Below, piece by piece: positions 14,881-24,000 of a stretch of 38,091 nt of DNA (position 1 is the first letter of the stretch; each line of letters begins with the position of its first letter). The notes beneath the pieces are model-generated. The model did not search any database, was not told where the DNA came from, and saw only the letters and a program-made list of their open reading frames with translations. Position numbers and translations under genes: made by a program. This DNA is from JAADHY01 sp964428935 (GTDB taxonomy: Bacteria; Planctomycetota; Planctomycetia; Planctomycetales; Planctomycetaceae): positions 1 to 38,091 of the forward strand of contig CAYSAG010000013.1 in the NCBI GenBank assembly GCA_964428935.1. Reading direction: 5' to 3'.

Positions 14881-16407
14881 ATGAAACACACGCTGGCAGT
14901 CGCCGCGACAGTCTGGCTGACGTTTGCGAGCGGGTGCGTTGTTGTCGAGGTCGGCGTGACGAACCCGCTGCCGAACCTGAGCAAAGTCGCCGTCGTGCCG
15001 TTTTTCAACTTGAGCCAGGAGCGGGCGGCGGACGGACGACGCTTTGCGCTGGCCTACTACGCCGAACTGCAGAAGGTGCCGGGCTTCCAGGTCGTGCCGG
15101 TCGGTGTTGCCGAACAGGCCATTTACGACAACGGACTCCAAATGAGCGGCCCGGAAGACGCACTGAAGTTGGCTCGCATTCTGGGTGTCGACATTGTCGT
15201 GGTGGGAGCGGTGACGGACTACGACCCGTACTACCCGCCGCGGATTGGCCTGCAGGTCTCGTGGTACTCGCCTTACGCTGTCGAGGTGCCTTCGACGCCC
15301 GGCCACGTCCACGGAGGCTGGTTCCACTGCCCGTGGCCCGTCTGGGCGGGCACGGAAAGCCGCCAGACGCGGTCGCCGACGCGCAGAATAGCCTCTACGC
15401 TGCCGAGAACAGGTGGTCCGGCCAGCCAGAGCTACGTCGTTCGCGCTCAGTCCGACGACACGCCAGCGGTCGGGGACCTTTCGGCCGCGGAAGCGGAACA
15501 GTCGCCCGCGCTGGAAAACTGGCAGCCGGTCGACGGAAACTTCCAAGGTGTCGAGGAGGAGAAACCGCCGGTCGAACCAGAGACGCAGCCGGTCGAGAAC
15601 GACCCGCCGGAAAGCGAGCACGCCGCCCCGCTGGAGAGCGACGAGGGGGCCCCGCTGGAAAGCGACGAGGGCGCTCCGCCGGACGAGCCGCACGCGGCCG
15701 TTCGTCCCACGTGCGCTGCGCCGGCACCGCTTGCGGTGGAGGAAGCGCCGTCGCAGGTGGACGCTCCGTCTGTCGGCTCGACGTCTGCTGCGGCCGACGA
15801 AGAGCCGCCCGAGCAGGCCTCCGAAGAGCCGCCTCAGCAGCACAGCGTCCTGACGCTCGCAGGCTCGGCCTCGCCAGACGACGCCGAGCAGGCCATTCAG
15901 CTCGCGGCTGAAACCGCCGACGTCGACACCGTCGACGGTTCGGACGCCGTCCCTCCGCCCGCCCAAGGTCCGTCCCAAGTCTCCGCGCCCGACGCCGCCA
16001 GCGCCGGTGCCGACGCTGCTCCGGCAGAACGGCCGGGCGAGGGAACTGGCCCTGGTCCCTCCGACGCCGCGGCTCAAACTTCTCCCATTTTGCCCAGCCC
16101 TTTCCCGTCTGGCCTCGAGGCACAGCTCCCGTCCGAGCAGCCGACCGTGGTCGCCAACCCGGACCCGCTGAAGCCCCTCATGTCCTACACTCGAATTTTC
16201 GACGGAGCGGACCCGGACCTGGTGGCAAAACTGAGAGACTACGTCGAATTGAGCGGCGACAGAAGAAGTGGCGGGTGGGAAGCCTACTTGCACCGAAGCG
16301 AAGATTTCATTCGGTTTACGGCGCACTTAATGGTCGTAGAGATGCTGAGCCTTCACGGAGGAGAGACGCGGCACCGGTTCGTTTTCAAGCTGCGAAAACA
16401 AATGTAG
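14881..16407 (+). CDS. CsgG/GNA1162-like lipoprotein with Pro/Glu/Ala-rich linker
   Basis: A 508-residue predicted lipoprotein. The signal ends in a lipobox (FASGC, Cys at about 19). Residues about 30-130 resemble the small CsgG/TolB-N-like envelope domain: KVAVVPFFNLS, then a helix FALAYYAELQKV, then VPVGVAEQAIYDN and ILGVDIVVVGAVTDYDPYYPPRIGL. A disordered linker of about 250 residues, rich in Pro, Glu, Ala and Asp, follows (about 170-430). A conserved-looking C-terminal block starts at PLMSYTRIFDGADPDLVAKL and includes SEDFIRFTAHLMVVEMLSLHGGETRHRF. It is probably a periplasm-facing assembly or accessory lipoprotein; the partner is unknown. The linker contains a 24-bp tandem duplication (15625-15672). 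Confidence 0.8.
   Translation: MKHTLAVAATVWLTFASGCVVVEVGVTNPLPNLSKVAVVPFFNLSQERAADGRRFALAYYAELQKVPGFQVVPVGVAEQAIYDNGLQMSGPEDALKLARILGVDIVVVGAVTDYDPYYPPRIGLQVSWYSPYAVEVPSTPGHVHGGWFHCPWPVWAGTESRQTRSPTRRIASTLPRTGGPASQSYVVRAQSDDTPAVGDLSAAEAEQSPALENWQPVDGNFQGVEEEKPPVEPETQPVENDPPESEHAAPLESDEGAPLESDEGAPPDEPHAAVRPTCAAPAPLAVEEAPSQVDAPSVGSTSAAADEEPPEQASEEPPQQHSVLTLAGSASPDDAEQAIQLAAETADVDTVDGSDAVPPPAQGPSQVSAPDAASAGADAAPAERPGEGTGPGPSDAAAQTSPILPSPFPSGLEAQLPSEQPTVVANPDPLKPLMSYTRIFDGADPDLVAKLRDYVELSGDRRSGGWEAYLHRSEDFIRFTAHLMVVEMLSLHGGETRHRFVFKLRKQM
15625..15672 (+). repeat. 24-bp tandem duplication inside the lipoprotein linker
   Basis: Two 24-bp units (15625-15648 and 15649-15672) differ at two positions and encode APLESDEG twice. 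It looks like slipped-strand expansion of a disordered linker, with the reading frame kept. Confidence 0.75.
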
Positions 16408-16413
16408 CGACCA

Positions 16414-16484
16414 CTCCCATCGACCGATAATCAGGAACAGCTTCCGTGACCACTTTTCGGCCGCCGCAAGAAGGACGATGGGAG
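16414..16484 (+). promoter_or_regulatory. Inverted repeat that could mask a ribosome binding site
   Basis: CTCCCATCG (16414-16422) and CGATGGGAG (16476-16484) are perfect 9-bp complements separated by 53 nt. The right arm contains GGGAG, the ribosome binding site of the small gene starting at 16493. Pairing in the mRNA would occlude it. Confidence 0.4.
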
Positions 16485-16492
16485 AGCCGAGG

Positions 16493-16726
16493 ATGAAACG
16501 CACCATCAACATTTTGGCTCTGGTGAAGGATTCGGAGCGGTACATCTTTCTTTACGACGACGAAAGCGCGGCGGCCTTGTTGCAGACGTTGGGACGCTAC
16601 GCGGCCGACAACACGCTCAGCTTCACCTGGTACGACGCTGCCGTGCTCAGCCAAAAGGTGCGGAAGCTTCAGGAAGAGTCGGAACGGCCCGCGCACAGCC
16701 ACCTGCGGTTGTGGTACGAGGCGTGA
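16493..16726 (+). CDS. Small hypothetical protein (77 aa)
   Basis: A 77-residue protein of unknown function beginning MKRTINILALVKDSERYIF. It has an alpha/beta pattern (strand, YIFLYDDESAAALLQTLGRYAAD helix, strand FTWYDAAVLSQKVRKLQEE helix) and no signal or membrane span. ATG 16493 is chosen over ATG 16478 because GGGAG lies about 9 nt before it, whereas the AGGA before 16478 is too close. The gene lies 85 bp after the lipoprotein gene on the same strand and may share its transcript; an inverted repeat in the gap could control its translation. Confidence 0.75.
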   Translation: MKRTINILALVKDSERYIFLYDDESAAALLQTLGRYAADNTLSFTWYDAAVLSQKVRKLQEESERPAHSHLRLWYEA

Positions 16727-16931
16727 GCTGGAAGGCGGACCACGTCGGAGTCGCCGGGGCGAACCGTCCGTGCCCGCGACCACCGCCACGCCGCCCGGCG
16801 CCCCAGGCTCGCGGCGGCAGGCCGGTCCGTTCGACGGTCGGCCGGCGAGCGCTGGCCGGTCCCGCCGGCCCTGTGTTCCGGCTCGCGCTGGCCCGCTCCA
16901 CGTCCTTGCTTTCTTGGTTTGACTGGGTCCC

Positions 16932-17834
16932 ATGCACGAAGCCGTCGACGCGTTCTTGCGCTACTTGCGGTTCGAGCGGAACGCTTCTCCGTTGACGCTC
17001 AAGTCGTACTCCGAGGACCTCCGTTCGCTCCTTGCGTTCCTGGAGCAGGAGCTCGGCCGGGTGCCGCCGCTGGACCGCGTGTCCGTTGGCCTGCTGCGTC
17101 GGTACTTGGCCTCGCTGCACGAGCAGGGGTACGCTCGGACGACCGTCGCCCGCCGCCTGGCCAGTTTGCGGAGTTTTTTTCGCTACTGCTGCCGGGAGGG
17201 GTGGTTGGAAACCAATCCGGCGCAGGTTCTTCGCAATCCGCGCGTCGGCCGGAAACTGCCGCACTTTCTGACGGCCGACCAGGTGGCGAGGCTCCTTGAA
17301 GCACCTCCTGTCAACACCCCGCTAGGCCTTCGCGACCGCGCCTTGCTCGAGACGCTCTACTCCGCCGGGCTACGCGTGGCCGAGCTGGTCGGGCTGAACG
17401 TGGAGGACTGGGACCAGGACGCGAACATTCTTCGGGTTCGGGGCAAGGGCCGCAAAGAGCGAATTGCTCCCGTCGGCCGCTACGCTGCCGAGGCACTGCG
17501 GCGTTGGTTGCAGGTCCGTCAGCCGGCCGACGACGCCGGTCCGGACGACCGAGCCGCCTTGTTCCTCAACCGGTTCGGACGCCGTCTGACCACGCGCAGT
17601 GTCGGACGCATTCTCGAGAAGTACCTGAAGCAGGTCGGGCTGGACACGGTCACCAGCCCCCACACGCTGCGGCACAGCTTCGCCACGCACCTGTTGGACG
17701 GCGGCGCCGACTTGCGAAGCGTCCAAGAAATGCTCGGACACAAAAGCCTGACGACCACGCAAATCTACACGCACATTAGCACGCGGCGTTTGAGGGAAGC
17801 CTACGAGAAAGCCCACCCGCACGCCCGGCGGTGA
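16932..17834 (+). CDS. xerC: Tyrosine site-specific recombinase, XerC/XerD type
   Basis: A 300-residue tyrosine recombinase of the chromosome-dimer-resolution type (XerC/XerD cut and rejoin at dif, with FtsK). The N-terminal SAM-like core-binding domain (about 1-90) begins FLRYLRFERNASPLTLKSYS. The catalytic domain has all signature residues: R148 (AGLRVAEL), K172 (VRGKGRKER), H244-x-x-R247 (PHTLRHSF), H270 (LGHKSL) and nucleophile Y279 (TQIYTH). Size and N-terminal wording are closer to XerC than XerD, but the two cannot be firmly separated without comparison. It is not associated with a mobile element here. No strong ribosome binding site precedes ATG 16932. Confidence 0.9.
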   Translation: MHEAVDAFLRYLRFERNASPLTLKSYSEDLRSLLAFLEQELGRVPPLDRVSVGLLRRYLASLHEQGYARTTVARRLASLRSFFRYCCREGWLETNPAQVLRNPRVGRKLPHFLTADQVARLLEAPPVNTPLGLRDRALLETLYSAGLRVAELVGLNVEDWDQDANILRVRGKGRKERIAPVGRYAAEALRRWLQVRQPADDAGPDDRAALFLNRFGRRLTTRSVGRILEKYLKQVGLDTVTSPHTLRHSFATHLLDGGADLRSVQEMLGHKSLTTTQIYTHISTRRLREAYEKAHPHARR

Positions 17835-17852
17835 GCTGGTCTTCGGACGGGC

Positions 17853-17886
17853 CCGAGGCGTTCCGCGGTGGGGCGCTGCGCCTCGG
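17853..17886 (+). terminator. Stem-loop after xerC
   Basis: CCGAGGCG (17853-17860) and CGCCTCGG (17879-17886) form a perfect 8-bp stem with an 18-nt loop, 19 bp after the xerC stop. Only a short T run (CCCTTTTG) follows, so it is a weak candidate for an intrinsic terminator. Confidence 0.4.
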
Positions 17887-17931
17887 TCGCTCCGTCCCTT
17901 TTGCGGCCGGTCCGACCGTTCGTACGGCTCA

Positions 17932-17960
17932 TTGACAGCCCTAAGTGCCGCAGTTAGCAT
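17932..17960 (+). promoter_or_regulatory. Promoter of the ExbB/ExbD envelope cluster
   Basis: TTGACA (perfect -35), 17-bp spacer, TAGCAT (-10, 4 of 6). It is the best sigma70-type match in the window. Transcription would start near 17967, about 390 nt before the first gene of the cluster at 18356. Confidence 0.65.
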
Positions 17961-17966
17961 GTCTTG

Positions 17967-18355
17967 CAGCAAGTGCTGGGCAGCGTCTCTTTTGTCCATT
18001 CGGAAGCGGTTCCGTTTGCGCGGAGCGGCCTCCGGAGCCACGGGTGCGAGGCAGCTCAAGAGCCGACGACGACACTTCCCTTGTTTGCGCTCGGGCGGGC
18101 CGGGTGGTCGTCCGAATGGAAGCCGCGCGGAACGGAGCCTGCGGATGAGCCGAGCGGCAGAGTAGCTTCGTCGGTCTTGGTGACACGCCGCTGGTTCGTG
18201 CGGCGCGGGCTTGGGCGTTCCGGGCGCAACTGCAAGCGGCTTCGCCACTTGGCCGCGACGGCCCAGGACGGTGCGGGCCCAGACGTGGGGGCCGCGAAGC
18301 AGCCGGCCTTGAGCGTGTCGGACTGTCTGGTCGAGCGCATTGGAGTCTCGGGCCA
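17967..18355 (+). other. Long untranslated leader with inverted repeats
   Basis: About 390 nt between the predicted transcription start and the first ATG, with no credible open frame. TCCATTCGGA (17995-18004) and TCCGAATGGA (18111-18120) are perfect 10-bp complements enclosing about 106 nt. Further hairpins include CGCCGC/GCGGCG (18186-18191, 18200-18205, 8-nt loop). It may be a structured leader or contain a small RNA; no known riboswitch class was recognised. Confidence 0.4.
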
Positions 18356-19270
18356 ATGTCGACGGCGAGAACCAAGTCTGCCCAGCGAAGTGCGAAGGCG
18401 GGAACGCCCGTGGTGCTGGCCCCGACCCGGTACGACCGCGTCGTCTCCAGCCTGCTGGCCGCTCTGATTGCTCTGACCATTGCCGTGCTGGCGCTGATTG
18501 TCGTCTGGTACAGCAACCGACCGCCGTCCGTCCGCCAGACCGCTCCCATGGAGTTCGTCGAACTGGCGGGCGGCGACCCGGAAGGGGCACCGGACGAGAC
18601 GTTCAAGCTCGAATCCCCCGAAGAGGAAACGCTGGACCCGTCGCTGGCCGAGGTGGTGTCGGAAGAGGTCCAGGTGGAGGAAATGCTGGAGACGGTCGTC
18701 GAGCTGTCGGACAAGGCCAGCCAGCAGGTGCAAGAGGTTTTCGACACGGCACCGGAGAGCGCGGGCAAGCCCGGCAGCGCTCACGGCACCGGCCGCCGGC
18801 CGCTGGGCATGGGGCCGGGCAGCGGGGGCTTCCCGCGGGAGCAGCGGTGGTTCGTCCGGTTCCCGCAGGGCGACACGCTGGACGAGTACGTTCGCAAGCT
18901 GACGTACTTCGGAATCGAACTGGGAGCGCTGTTCCCGGACGGCCGGCTGGTCTACCTCTCCGACCTGGACAAGCCGCGTCCGAAAACACGCGTCGTCCGT
19001 TCGGGCAAGGGCGAAAACCGGCTCTACATGATTTGGCGTGGCGGTCAGCGGCGTGAGCTGGACATCAAGCTGTTTCAACGAGCGGGCATCAACGTGGGCA
19101 ACGCAATCATTCTGCACTTCTACCCGCCCGAGACGGAAAGGCTGCTGGCTCAAGCGGAGTACGAGTACCGGAAGCGTCCGCCGCAACAAATTCGCCGCAC
19201 CTACTTCACGGTCGTCCGAGAAGGAAACGGCTACAAGTTTGTCGTGACGAAACAACTTTACGTTCGTTGA
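18356..19270 (+). CDS. Single-span envelope protein in the TonB position of an ExbB/ExbD cluster
   Basis: A 304-residue protein with one membrane span (about 32-52, LAALIALTIAVLALIVVWY) after a basic cytoplasmic N-terminus. An acidic segment follows (about 70-130, including EEVQVEEMLETVVEL), then a Gly-rich stretch, and a folded C-terminal domain (about 160-304) with FVRFPQGDTLDEYVRKLTYF, ELGALFPDGRLVYLSDLD and RRTYFTVVREG. The topology and the place before exbB match TonB or TolA, but there is no Pro-Lys linker and the C-terminal domain does not read like TonB_C. I would call it a TonB-like energy-coupling candidate only by position. ATG 18356 is preceded by GGAG. It is first in the operon after the promoter at 17932. 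Confidence 0.7.
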   Translation: MSTARTKSAQRSAKAGTPVVLAPTRYDRVVSSLLAALIALTIAVLALIVVWYSNRPPSVRQTAPMEFVELAGGDPEGAPDETFKLESPEEETLDPSLAEVVSEEVQVEEMLETVVELSDKASQQVQEVFDTAPESAGKPGSAHGTGRRPLGMGPGSGGFPREQRWFVRFPQGDTLDEYVRKLTYFGIELGALFPDGRLVYLSDLDKPRPKTRVVRSGKGENRLYMIWRGGQRRELDIKLFQRAGINVGNAIILHFYPPETERLLAQAEYEYRKRPPQQIRRTYFTVVREGNGYKFVVTKQLYVR

Positions 19271-19301
19271 ATGGGTCGATTGAACGAAGGACGTTAGGAC
19301 C

Positions 19302-19961
19302 ATGGACATTTCGTCGATTCTGGAAGTCGGCGGGAAGGCAATTTACTTTGCCATGGCGTTTGTCGCGCTGTACGGCGTCTTCCTGGTGATTTTCTTGCTT
19401 CGACGAATCCGCCAGAAACGCTTTCCCAGTCGCGCTGCGGAAGAGGCTTTCTTGGAGGAAGTGCGGGTGGAGCTGCAGGCGCGGAACTTCGACGGGGTCG
19501 CCGAACTGTGCGACTCGCCCCGGTACTGGGCCAAAGCCGTTCCGCAACTGATTCTGTTGGCGCTGGAAAACCGACGCCGCAGTCCGGCCAAACTGCGACG
19601 AATGCTTGCGGAGAAGTTCGAGCGGGACGTGCTGGCCGACCTGGAGCATCGGCTGTCGTGGATCAACACCATTGTCAAGACGGCCCCCATGCTCGGGCTG
19701 CTCGGCACCGTCGTCGGCATGATCAACGCTTTTGCAAAAATTGCCGCGGCGTCGCAAACCGGCGTCGACCCGAGCAAGCTGGCCAACGACATCAGCTTTG
19801 CCTTGTTCACCACCGCGTTGGGACTGACCATTGCCATTCCTTTGGTGTTGGCGGGGTCGGCCATCAACGTTCGAATCGGCAAGCTGCAGGACTCCGTGCA
19901 GCAAAGCGTCAGCGAGTTCCTGGACGACTTGGAAGCAGCAATGATTGGCGGAGGACGCTAG
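19302..19961 (+). CDS. exbB: ExbB/TolQ/MotA-family proton channel subunit
   Basis: A 219-residue inner-membrane subunit that forms a proton channel with ExbD-type proteins. Span 1 is at about 12-33 (AIYFAMAFVALYGVFLVIFLL). A cytoplasmic loop includes RRMLAEKFERDVLADLEHRL. The signature TAPMLGLLGTVVGMINAF lies in span 2 (about 125-148), and span 3 is FALFTTALGLTIAIPLVLA (about 165-185). It is slightly short for ExbB but all three spans and the GLLGTVxGM motif are present. It is preceded by AGGACGTTAGGA; exbD starts 3 bp after its stop, which indicates a tight operon and probably a fixed stoichiometry. Confidence 0.92.
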   Translation: MDISSILEVGGKAIYFAMAFVALYGVFLVIFLLRRIRQKRFPSRAAEEAFLEEVRVELQARNFDGVAELCDSPRYWAKAVPQLILLALENRRRSPAKLRRMLAEKFERDVLADLEHRLSWINTIVKTAPMLGLLGTVVGMINAFAKIAAASQTGVDPSKLANDISFALFTTALGLTIAIPLVLAGSAINVRIGKLQDSVQQSVSEFLDDLEAAMIGGGR

Positions 19962-19964
19962 CTC

Positions 19965-20423
19965 ATGCCGCGGCGGCGAACCAGCTCGGACGGCTTTTCT
20001 CGTCCGCGAACGGACGTAGAAGCCGACCTCGACATCACTCCCATGATCGACGTCACCTTCTTGCTGCTGATTTTCTTCATGGTGGCGTCGACCATGCAGG
20101 CCCAGCGAACGCTCAACCTGCCGGCGGCTCGACACGGCGAGGGCGTGCCGGCGGCGTCTTGCAGCGAAATTGTCATCTTGGCCCCCAAGTCGGCGGCCGA
20201 GTCGCCCACGATTTTGCTGGGCGGGCTGGAGGGGACCGAAGGAACGGTCGACGACGTGCGTCGGTTCGTCGAGCAGGGAGTACGTGAAGGCAAGACGCAG
20301 GTCGTGGTCAAGGCCGACCGCGACGTGAGGACCGGGTTCGTCCAACGGGTTTTGAAAGCGGTGTCGGAGGTCGAGGGGGTCGAGTTTTCGATTGGAGTGG
20401 AAGACGAACGGACTGCGAGGTAG
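19965..20423 (+). CDS. exbD: ExbD/TolR-family protein (first copy)
   Basis: A 152-residue ExbD-type protein. A short cytoplasmic tail carries the usual acidic Asp before the span (DLDITPMIDVTFLLLIFFMV). The Asp within this span (MIDVTF) is the conserved proton-carrying residue. A periplasmic domain of about 100 residues follows, with DDVRRFVEQGVREGKTQVVVKADRDVRTGFVQRVLKAV as the typical helix-strand-helix end. It is separated from exbB by 3 bp and from a second ExbD gene by 18 bp. Confidence 0.92.
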   Translation: MPRRRTSSDGFSRPRTDVEADLDITPMIDVTFLLLIFFMVASTMQAQRTLNLPAARHGEGVPAASCSEIVILAPKSAAESPTILLGGLEGTEGTVDDVRRFVEQGVREGKTQVVVKADRDVRTGFVQRVLKAVSEVEGVEFSIGVEDERTAR

Positions 20424-20441
20424 CCAGAGGTCTGCCGGGCC

Positions 20442-21044
20442 ATGCCGATTCAATTTCGTTGCAGTCATTGCGGCCAGCTTCACAGCATTTCGCGCCGAAT
20501 GGCGGGCAAGACGGTTCAGTGTCCCATGTGTCGAAAAATGACCGTCGTGCCGGCCGAGCCGAAGGCGCTGGAGGAGGACGAAGAGTACTACGAGGAGGAA
20601 GGCTTCCATTTGGAACGGGCCGCGACCGAATTCGAAGACATGGACATGACGCCCATGGTCGACGTCACGTTCTTGCTGCTCATTTTCTTCATGATTACGG
20701 CCTCTTTCAGCCTGAACAAGACACTGCAATTTCCGCCGCCGGAGCCAGACGAGAAAGGGGCGCAGCAGACGGTGCAACGTTTGGAGGACTTCGAAGCCGA
20801 CTCGATCATCGTCGAAATCGACGAGAACAACCGAATTTACGTGGACGACGAGCCGGTGACGGACCCTTCCCGCTTGGCCGAAATTCTGACCGACAAAGGG
20901 CGAACGGAACAGAAGTTCGAGCTGCTGATCAACGCCGACGCCCGCTCCTTGCACGAAACCGTCGTCAAGGTGGTCGACGCGGCCAACGAAGCGGGCATGC
21001 AGAAAATCCGTCTGGCAACGACCAACACCGAGACTCTGGACTAG
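20442..21044 (+). CDS. exbD: Zinc-ribbon/ExbD fusion protein (second ExbD copy)
   Basis: A 200-residue protein with two parts. Residues about 5-35 form a zinc-ribbon-like module: C-S-H-C (FRCSHCGQ) and C-P-M-C (VQCPMCRK). After an acidic linker (EEDEEYYEEEG) comes an ExbD domain, with DMDMTPMVDVTFLLLIFFMI holding the conserved span and Asp, and a periplasmic part ending in INADARSLHETVVKVVDAANEAG. The ribbon would lie in the cytoplasm, an unusual place for a sensing or docking module on an ExbD subunit. Having two different ExbD genes behind one ExbB suggests a heteromeric ExbD pair. Confidence 0.9.
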   Translation: MPIQFRCSHCGQLHSISRRMAGKTVQCPMCRKMTVVPAEPKALEEDEEYYEEEGFHLERAATEFEDMDMTPMVDVTFLLLIFFMITASFSLNKTLQFPPPEPDEKGAQQTVQRLEDFEADSIIVEIDENNRIYVDDEPVTDPSRLAEILTDKGRTEQKFELLINADARSLHETVVKVVDAANEAGMQKIRLATTNTETLD

Positions 21045-21050
21045 CGGAAG

Positions 21051-24000
21051 ATGTACTACCTGCGAATCAAGAAGATTTCCGGGGAGTTGCAAACCATCCC
21101 GCTGCGCCAGGACCAGCCCGTTCTCATCGGCCGACACCAGACGGCCGACGTGCGTGTGGACGAGGAGGGAGTTCACCGGCTGCACGCGCGAGTGGCTTGG
21201 CGCGACGACGGTTACGAAATTGCTGCGGCCACTCCAGACGGAGTCGAAGTCAACGGCGCCCGCGTTCGCCGGTGGAAACTGACGCCGCAGGACATTGTCC
21301 GAGTCGGCTCCGCCGAAATCCGACTGGTGCTCGAGAAGTCCAAGAAAAAAGCCGCGTCGGCTCCTCCCCCGGAAAAGCCCAAGACGCAGGCTGCTTCGCC
21401 AACCAGTTCCAAACAAAGCTTGCTGCCGGACGAAGAAGAGCTGGAACTGATTGTGCTGTCGGACGAAGACGAGCCCACAGCCAAGCCGGCCACGCCCGCT
21501 GCCCCGCCAGGCCCTCCGAAAGCGGCTCGGACCGAACGCCCAGCGGCCCAACGTCCGGCAGCGCCGAAGCAGCCCGAACGGAAACCAACTGCCGAAGCCA
21601 AACGCAAGGCCAAGCCGTCCGCGGCAACCAGCGAGCCGCCTGCGCCGCCTAAACCGGAAAAGCCCGCGGCGAAACCGGCGGCGCAGCCCAAGCCCGCCGA
21701 GCCGGAACGAGCGGCTGTCGAGGAGCGTCGCGCGGAGCGGGGACCGGCGACCGAAAAGAAGCCGGAGGCCGCGCCCGCGGGTGAAGTCGACCAGCGACCG
21801 GCCAAGCCAGCCGACGAACCGGCCGAGCTTGCTCCGGCCGGACCACCCAGCATGGACTTCCTGTTCGAAGAGGTGGAGCCGGCACCTGAAGCCAAGCGAG
21901 CGCAACAGGCGCCGGCCGAGGACTGGGAAGAGCAGCCGTCCGAACCGGCTCAGCCCGAGCCGGTGTTGGCCGGCGGACGCCGGTTGCGTCGACGGCCGGG
22001 GCGGGAGCTGGAGGCCGAGACAGAGCTGACCTGGCTGCGCCGGTTGCTGGTCCGCTTCGGCATTCGTCCGGTTCGTCCGGGCGAGGAAGACGTCGTCCGC
22101 TCACCCATTGTCCTCAGCCTGTCGACCCTGTCGGTCATTCTGTTGCTGGTTGCCACAATTTTCTGGTTCATCATTCAACGCCAGGTGGTTCAGCAGCAGT
22201 TCGACGCGGCGAAGAAGGAGTACGACCAAGGACACTTCGCTCAGGCCGTCGCGCTGTTCGAGCAGTTCCTGGTGGAGCACCCGCGGCACAAGTACGCCCA
22301 ACAAGTGCTCGTCCTGTTGGGGCGGGCGAAGATTGAAAAGGAAATCCTGGGCGCCACGCCGTCGTGGAAGAACGGGCTGAAAGCCCTGCAAGACTTCATT
22401 GACCAACACCGCGACCAACCGTACTTCGACGACCTGCGGGACGACGTCGCCAAGTACGCTCGCTCCATTGCCTTCGGAGCCCTCAAGACGGCTGCCGCCA
22501 CCAAGAACCGGTCGCTCATTGAAGTCTCGGACAACGCGGCTTTGATTTTCAGTCGTTACGCGCCGGAAGAGCCGCCGCCCGAGCAAGTGCAGGCGCAGCT
22601 GAAGGCGCTGCGCGAGCAAACCGAGGCGGTCATTCTGAAGTGGGAGACTCTGCAGGCGGCCCTGAACCAAATGAAGGCTTCGCTGCAGCAGCAGAAGCCG
22701 CTCGAGGCGTTGGTCGCCCGTCGCAACCTGTTGGCTCGCTACCCGGACCTCGAGTCCGACCGTCAGGTCGTGCAGTTGTTGCGTCAGACGCTGGAGACGG
22801 CACGGGCACTGGTGGCTCAGCAACCTTTGGACCAGCCGGCCGTCGCGACCGACCCGTCCGCGGCCGCTCCGACTCCGTTGACGCTGGTCACGCACACGCG
22901 GGGTTTGAGCGGCGAGACGTCGGACGGCGAGTTGGTGTTCGTCCGGGCGAAAGGCTGTCTGTTCGGAGTCGACCGGGTGACGGGCTTGCCGGTGTGGCGG
23001 CGGGTGGTCGGGCTGGACCAGCCTTTCTTCCCCGTGCGAGTCCAAACCGCGAAGGCCGCCGCGTTGCTCGTTTACGACAGCAACCGAGACGAGCTGGTCT
23101 TGCTGGAGCAGCACACCGGAAAGCTGCTGTGGAGACAGCGGCTGGAAGAGCCTGCCGTCGGCCGCCCAGTCGTGTTGGAGGGACAGGTCTACCAGGCGAC
23201 TGAAGGAGCTCACATTTTCAAGCTCGAACTGGAAACCGGACGGCTGACCGGGCGAATGGACTTCCCTCAACCCATTCACGCACCGCCCGTCCTCCTTTCC
23301 GACAACGCTCACCTCGTCGTGGCGGCCGACGAAGCCCTGCTTTACGTCCTGACGCTTCGGCCGTTCGCGTGTGTGTCCGTTTCGTTGCTGGGTCACAAGC
23401 CGGGCTCCCTGTCGGCTCCGCTGGTGGCCATGGGAAAGCTGCTGCTGGTGCCGGAGAACGTCGGTACGGACCAGTGCACGCTGCGTGTCTTGGACGCCAG
23501 TCGGCCGGAGGACGGGTTGGTCGAGCGGGAAGACGCGCGAGTCACGTTGGGGGGACAGTGCCGGGACGAGCCCGTGCTGCGGGGCAACGTGCTGTTCGTT
23601 CCTCTGACCGGCGAGCGGGTGGCGGCGTTCACCGTGTCGGACGAACCCGGGCAACCTGCCTTGACCCTGATTGGTCGACACACCGTCGAGACTTCGCACC
23701 CGGGCCGCGTCTTTCTCATGGCCGGACCGGACGGGCAAATGTGGATGGCTGGCAGCGCGCTGCGTCGCTTCCAGCTGAAGACCAACAACATTGCCTTGGA
23801 CCCGAACCTGGTGGCGGAAGGCGTCACCACGCAGCCGCTGCAGTCGTACGCCAACTACCTGTTCATTGCCCGACAAAGGCCGCACAGCACGGCCACGTGG
23901 TTAGTCAAAGTGGACCGGGAAGCGCGGCCGGTCATGTCTGGTCTGTGGCGAACCATTCTGGGGGCTCGAATCCTGACGGCCACCCCGGCCGGCAGCGACA

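Noticed and set aside
19206..21905. An 899-codon minus-strand frame across exbB and the two exbD genes
   Set aside because: It is the antisense of four well-recognised genes with conserved motifs, and its translation is rich in Arg, Gly and Phe with no domain.
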